DNA from: Melampsora larici-populina 98AG31
Taxonomy: Eukaryota > Basidiomycota > Pucciniomycetes > Pucciniales > Melampsoraceae
DNA: 64,000 nucleotides
NCBI RefSeq assembly: GCF_000204055.1
Contig: NW_006768786.1
Span: 1,104,873 to 1,168,872 of the forward strand
Reading direction: 5' to 3'
Shown here: in pieces, positions 58,758 through 64,000 of the stretch
Position numbering within the stretch: position 1 is the first letter of the stretch
How the letters are laid out: every line of letters begins with the position of its first letter
Notes under the pieces: generated by a model
Seen by the model: only the letters and a program-made list of their open reading frames with translations
Database searches by the model: none
What the model was told of the DNA's origin: nothing
Program-made: the position numbers and the translations under genes

Positions 58758-59081
58758 TTGGGTTATGCAGTTCCAGAGCTAACTAGCATTGAATGTGACA
58801 GTCATTGTCACTTACCCGGAGTTACTTATTTATCTGACGTGCTTAAGCCTATCAATATTAAATGTCAAACGGGATTTAGCGATGAGGATGTAAGTATAAA
58901 TAACATTGTGCATCCACAACGGCGTCCAGCAACTTACAAAGTTATTCACCATCTTTTTGCGCATAATTTACACTACTCTTTTCCTGAGGAATGTTGTTTC
59001 CTCTTGCCTCAAATTCATCCCAAAGTTTTGGGCACAACACACCTAACATGTTACTCATTATGTATCTGCTGCGAGCTCTGA
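58758..59081 (+). CDS. Small unrecognised ORF, probably a 3' exon
   Basis: The frame encodes PELTSIECDSHCHLPGVTYL, then KPINIKCQTGFSDEDVS, and ends with a Cys-rich tail (CYSLCICCEL). A GTAAGT donor near 58741 and an AG acceptor near 58770 (TTATGCAG before TTCCAGAG) suggest it follows a short upstream exon. No family was recognised, and it may be a gene remnant. Confidence 0.3.
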   Translation: MGYAVPELTSIECDSHCHLPGVTYLSDVLKPINIKCQTGFSDEDVSINNIVHPQRRPATYKVIHHLFAHNLHYSFPEECCFLLPQIHPKVLGTTHLTCYSLCICCEL

Positions 59082-60000
59082 GTACATTTGCCTTATGGTT
59101 TGCTGAAGCATCTAAGCGGGTGTACCAAACTTAACAACTACACCACAAGTCAAACTTCACAGTATCAGCAATTGAAGTCCACCAGACGTTTGAGCTTGAG
59201 ATCAAATGCAAACAAGATTGAAACAAAGAGGTCAGTTTTTCATCTTTTTGTCGCATGATACCTGACTGGCCAGGAACTAATCAAGGATTGTTTACATTGA
59301 CACAGTTTCATCTCATATCCATTCTCTAGTTGCCCGGTTACCTCATGAGTGAGAGCTTCAATGAGTTTGGCTCTCTCAATACCATCACAATCTCAATCCC
59401 ACAAATCAGATAGGAAAAATTCTAGCTCAGTTTCCCATTCAACCCAAATCTCAAATGCATTTTAATTTTATCTCTTCAATATTGGATTTTGTTTCTGTCT
59501 TTGGGGTTCACCGTTCTTCATAGCGCAAATTTTGACTTTTTTCCGGGATTCTTCAATTCAATCCTTCCGATTCCTGGTGATTTTCATTGTTTTCATTTCT
59601 GTTTGCTTATTCATCATCATCAGTTGATCACATCAATCTTGTACTTTTCAAAAATCCAACATGTATCACAGTTGCAATGTTTTTCTCTGGTCATCCACTT
59701 TGGGTCATCTTTTTTTATCTTTCTCCACAGGGAAGAGGTTAGGGCACGTGAGATCTTAGATCTGACACTAAGCCTTTTTTGCTACTAAAACGCTTGACGA
59801 CCCCGGAGGGCTTGAGAAAATTGCAGTGTAAGAACAAACCAAAGACCCGAGGGGCGGCAGACACTACAATAAGAATATGGGTGGGATGGTGGGAGACAAA
59901 TTTTTTGCTAAAAATGATGAATAGACTATGAGAGTTTTTGTTGATAGAGACAACTCCGAAATCTAAAGATGAATATAGGAATAAGATTTTCCTTGAGAAC
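59082..60000. other. Spacer before the second hAT element
   Basis: T-rich low-complexity sequence with one open frame (59489-59788) that looks compositional rather than coding. No repeat boundary is certain. Confidence 0.4.
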
Positions 60001-63000
60001 CATTACAGTGATCTCTTTACCATACCAATACCGGAACCGCTTCGAAACAAATAGCGGTTTCGCAGCGGCTCAGGCCTCCGCTGCAACATCCAATTTACAT
60101 AGCGGAGGCTGCGCAACGACACCCGGGGCCAGGAATATCCATAGCGGAGTCACCGAAGTGCAACCCCGGCCCGGGTGTCTTGCTCCGCTATATGTCGGAG
60201 CACATCATATGTATGGCTGGGGTTTGAGAACCCTCCACCCATCTGTACCCCACCTGTATCCACCCACATCTCACTCAATTCAACCAGACAAAACACCACA
60301 TCTCCCTCAATTCAACCAGACGAAACACCATTGAGTGGATGCTATGCCATCGTTTCCACTAGCCTTTCCCATAATGGACACCAAAAGTTGGGCATACGGA
60401 CACCCACTGAGCTGGTCTTTGGCCAACTTGTGGTTCGCTTCCGTTCAAAGTTTTCCAAGCTTTATGAGGTACGTAATCATTTACCTCACCCAGTCCTCCC
60501 TTTATTTTTACTTAGTCTTCATCGTATCCTCCCTTTTCAATACTTAATTCGCTGATTAATCATGGTTTCTAATTCCCAAAGCTCAACTCGAAACAACTTA
60601 TCTGTTCCAGAGAAGAGCACTCGATCTCTTCGTCCACCTAGTCCCTCTCGTACCCAGCCCGGTTTTATCGTTCCACCCAAAGACTCACGCACTTCTCTTA
60701 CCATCTCAGTCTCATTGACTACTGAGGATGAATCACCCACTGGACCACTTGCTGGTAGGCGTGCTTCTCCATGTCCCCCGGCCGTCAACAAGAGAAAGGT
60801 ACCAGCACCAGGAAGAGCAAAGCCAAATGCCAACGGAAAGGTCAGTTCATTTCTTTGCTTAATGATACATCCATAAAACAGAAACTGACTTGCCTTGCTT
60901 TGTTTCTAGCCTCGATATTCAACTAGCAAACGCGCTAGATCTACATCACCCAGTACTTCTGGTGGTACACCTTGTCGCCCATCGAAGAAGTCCAATCTGG
61001 AGGTAAGATTTTCTTTTTCAGGATGTTCACTTGGTCCAACAGAAGTAATCTAATAATTCCTTTTGTTTAGCCATTTGAGGTCCCTGACAATGTAGATCTG
61101 TCTCAAGGATTGGACATCGAGGTAATTAGTTCTAATATCGAAACCGGATACAATGAGGGTCGGAGTCTTGCTGTGAAGAACCTCCTTTTATACTATTTCC
61201 CACCGAAAGTAAGTTGTATTTTCAATTATCAACTTAATTACATCCTTTCTTTGGCTGACATGTATCTTGCTCACGTAGGGTCGTTCGTACAAATGTCGCT
61301 GGTGTCTTAATACCTACCTTAAGCACCCAACTTCCTACTTCGGTCTATGGGGCCATCGCGATGGAAACGATGTTCGCCCTGCCTGCAAAGAGCGACACCG
61401 AGCAATTGCTGCTGGTGTCTATTTGCCACCCTCCTACACCGACAAACTTGAGGCTGACAAATTAGACAACAATAAGACCTTGGACTCATTTGTCAACGGA
61501 CCCAAGTTCAGTGTGGATCTATTGAATATGATCCTGGTCATTTGGATTGTTCGGCATGCCCTCCCTTGGGCTCGGTTTGAAGACCCCGCCCTCCGCGCGT
61601 CCTTTTACTCAGTCAATCGAAGTGCGGTAGTCCGATCGAAAACTTGGGCTGCCCAACAATTGGTGGAACTATTTTCGGAACTGCATAATAAGGCCATCAC
61701 TGCCTTACAAGTAAGTCATCTTGTATCTATCTTTCACTCAGTCCAACTTGAACCTAAAGTGGCATGCTATCTCAATCTCATTACAGGAAAACAAAGGTCA
61801 ATTTTGCTTGATACACGACGTGTGGACGACAAAAGGCAATCGATATGCCTTTGTCGGAGCCTCAGCAAACTACATTGACGACAACTGGCAATACAAGTCA
61901 AGCCATCTTACTCTCAAAATGGTCAGTTGGCGTCACTTTGGGGTTCTTCTAGCGAGACCAATTGGTCGTTTTTTGATCAAACACAATCTCCATCAAAAGA
62001 TAAGTTTTCATTATTATTCTTTTTCAACTTATTTTTGTTTTTCAACTTATTTTTGTTTTTTTGCTTATTTCAATTATTCTTCTTACATGGTAGCCCAGAC
62101 CACCGATAGTGGCGGTAACAATCGGCCAATGGCAGTTGAACTCGAATCCATGTTTTCACAGGCTGATGTTCCGGCTCATTGGGATAGCGACACACATCAT
62201 GTCAGATGCTATGCCCATAAGCTCAACCTCGTGGTTGGCCATGGGCTAAAAGCCATTGGTCAAAAGGTAGGTGGCTCGAAACCTTCCATTCCTCACGGTG
62301 CGACTCTCCCCATTCCTGGACTGGAAGTAAATGATGGGGAGGATCCGGTGGCCAGTATGGTTCGGATTCGGAAGAAGAGAATGAAAACAATCTTCCGGAT
62401 GAGGCTGATGGTGTTGATTACGAAGATGAAGAGGACTTACTAGGTGATGATATTGGAGGAGTTGGTTGTGATAAGGATGATATAGTGGCCATTGCCCTTA
62501 AAAAGGTCAGTTCCTTTGCTTCGTATACCAGATCCATTTTTTTCCAATATTGATCTTATTTTTCTCACTGGTATTGTACATTATCTCTTGTCTCACATAT
62601 AGGTCGATGTGGTTTCTGGACACATAGCCAGCAGCGCCGCAGGTCGGAATGATTTCAAGACTCGTGGCACTCGTATGGGATACAAGGGCCGTATGCTCAA
62701 GCGGCCTTGTAAAACCCAATGGAACAGTCATTACGACAGTCGCAAGGTGGCCTGTGAGGCTCAGGAGGTAAGTCATGTCAAGATACACTTCAATCTAAAA
62801 TCAAAGAACTTACACTTCTCGTTGCAGATCATTAACTCGATGATTGCTGCTGATTGCAAGGCAAGATTCTTCAAAGGTGTTACAATCTCAGCATCCAAAT
62901 GGGAAGCTGTCGAGCTAGTGAACAAAGTGTTGAAGGTAAGATACTTTGATTTCATGTTTTGAATTATCAACATTTATTTATTCATTGACTAATGCATACG

Positions 63001-64000
63001 ATTACTTTAGGTATTTGTTGATGCAACAGCCAGAGTCGAGGGAAATACCCCTACTGGTTGCATCCTTCTTGCTGAATACAAGAGAGTCATATCCGAGCTT
63101 AAAGCCCATCAAGAAGAGTGTTATGCACTTCCCAGCCTAGACAATGCGATTACCATCATGATCAAGTGGCTTACCGAGTACCAGGACAAAGCAGCTGAAT
63201 CCGAGGCCATTGTTCTTGCGACAATCCTTAATCCACGCTTTCGAACCAAGTTTTTTACCATACCTTATCCTGAACGCGACTTCGATGCCACACAATTGAT
63301 TACCAATGCTTTCAATAAGCTTGTGGCACAAACTGCCCTCCCAGATCGATCCCCAACACCCGAAAAGGACCACAATTCAGAGGACGCCGATGAGTTCGAT
63401 ATCTTTCAATCTAATAATAACAAAAGAAAGCCTTCTACCGAGCTGGAAGATTATTTGCAAGGTCATAATGTGATCAATAAAGGTCAAACCCCACTTGAAT
63501 GGTGGAAGGTTTGTCTCCTTTTCTTTTTGCTGTGTATCTTAATCGTTCCTCCTGGCTAACATTGGCTTCGATTGATTGACAGGACCACAAAGGCCGGTAC
63601 CCTACCCTTGCCAGCCTTGCCCGCGATTATCTGGCGATATCAGCGACGTCATGCGCATGCAAGCGCACGTTTTCGGCCGCTGCCGATGTCTGCTCACCCG
63701 CTCGAGGCAGCATGTTGCCTAAGACCATGGAGCGATTGGTCGGCTCCCAAGCTTGGTTAAAGGAGGGGATAATCCCCAATGGAGTGTTTGCTGAAGCTGC
63801 CAAGGTGCTTCAAGGCTACGTGGACAAAATGGCGAGAAAGAAGAATCAATAGTTTCTGCCCTTTATACAATTCAAACTCCTAAAATCTCCCTTGATACAA
63901 AATAAATTAGCCTCTCAGTTTTTCTTTTCTTTATACAAGTCAAAGATCCCTTGATACAAATTAAAAAAACATGTTTTCTTATTTGTTTCTTTTTGACTTC
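60000..64000 (+). mobile_element. hAT DNA transposon (hAT-2), left part, runs off the window
   Basis: A hAT transposase gene preceded by a GC-rich palindromic block (60030-60200: AGCGGTTTCGCAGCGGCT, ATAGCGGAG in several copies) much like the ends of hAT-1. The left terminus may be the CAGTGATCTC near 60006, but without the right end the inverted repeat and 8-bp duplication cannot be confirmed. The 3' flank of the gene continues to the window edge. Confidence 0.65.
60562..63852 (+). CDS. hAT transposase of hAT-2, multi-exon, probably with one frameshift
   Basis: Begins MVSNSQSSTRNNLSVPEKST at 60562 and ends at the TAG at 63850-63852. Domains follow the hAT order. The BED zinc finger is YKCRWCLNTYLKHPTSYFGL, then WGHRDGN (61290-61370). 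Next are TLDSFVNGPKFSVDLLN and WIVRHALPWARFEDPALR, then QFCLIHDVWTTKGNRYAFVG (first catalytic Asp), TTDSGGNNRPMAVELESM (second Asp) and VRCYAHKLNLVVGHGLKAIG. After an acidic region come LEWWK, DHKGRYPTLASLARDYLAIS and CACKRTFSAAADVCSPARGS (dimerisation end). At least eight short introns have GT-AG ends. Near 62340-62360 the frame moves from EVNDGEDPVA to YGSDSEEENE without an evident intron, so an indel is likely. It is better preserved than hAT-1. Confidence 0.75.

Noticed and set aside
59489..59788. 99-residue Phe/His-rich open frame
   Set aside because: Produced by T-rich sequence; no motif, and no supporting splice sites.
1..64000. CRISPR arrays, tRNA or rRNA genes
   Set aside because: No regularly spaced palindromic repeats with unique spacers, and no tRNA-like or rRNA-like sequence was recognised; the tandem arrays here are direct repeats without spacers.

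Overview
The window looks like a transposon-dense stretch of a basidiomycete genome, most likely a rust fungus (Pucciniales, Puccinia-like). This is inferred from many short GT-AG introns, a Tnp2/Plavaka-type CACTA transposase, KDZ and hAT transposases, a gag-protease LTR element, and an alpha-kinase-like gene close to a TET/JBP-like dioxygenase gene. No ordinary housekeeping gene was recognised. Almost all coding sequence belongs to mobile elements or to genes travelling with them.

Layout. (1) 1-2237: right part of a decayed PIF/Harbinger element, ending in a GGGCCCGTTTGG-type terminus next to a TAA site. (2) 3717-18142: an apparently complete 14.4-kb CACTA element with ~86-bp terminal inverted repeats (TIRs) and TTA target duplications. 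It carries a spliced Tnp2-type transposase (8462-11877) and four accessory genes (4500-6105, 7056-7987, 15216-12143 minus, 16329-17199). (3) 18146-21325: a fragmentary minus-strand gene of unknown function and AT-rich sequence. (4) 21326-25101: Ty3/gypsy pol and a gag remnant, minus strand. (5) 25102-42533: an LTR element with ~1.84-kb LTRs and only gag plus protease-like coding sequence. It has been hit by a related solo LTR (inside its left LTR), a 5.75-kb hAT element (itself hit by a 1.47-kb solo LTR) and an 815-bp CACTA-type foldback element. Most of these junctions can be placed to the base from target duplications.

(6) 42534-58700: a truncated FAR1/MULE-like ORF, a KDZ transposase pseudogene (43913-47310), an alpha-kinase-like pseudogene (49072-51104), a three-element nest of small DNA transposons (51105-52687), an intact-looking TET/JBP-like gene (54583-52998, minus) and an unrecognised gene (56854-55483, minus). 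KDZ transposons and TET/JBP genes are known to travel together in basidiomycetes, so this block may be one old composite element, but I could not find its ends. (7) about 60000-64000: a second hAT element running off the right edge.

The most interesting signals are the following. The large CACTA element and two unrelated-bodied small elements share one terminal plan: CACTAC, then a palindrome around CTTT.CC..GG, then CATAGAAAACTATG. The multi-gene cargo includes three proteins with SAP-like motifs. One small element inserted exactly at a stop codon, with the target duplication regenerating it. One TET/JBP-like gene is intact among otherwise broken genes.
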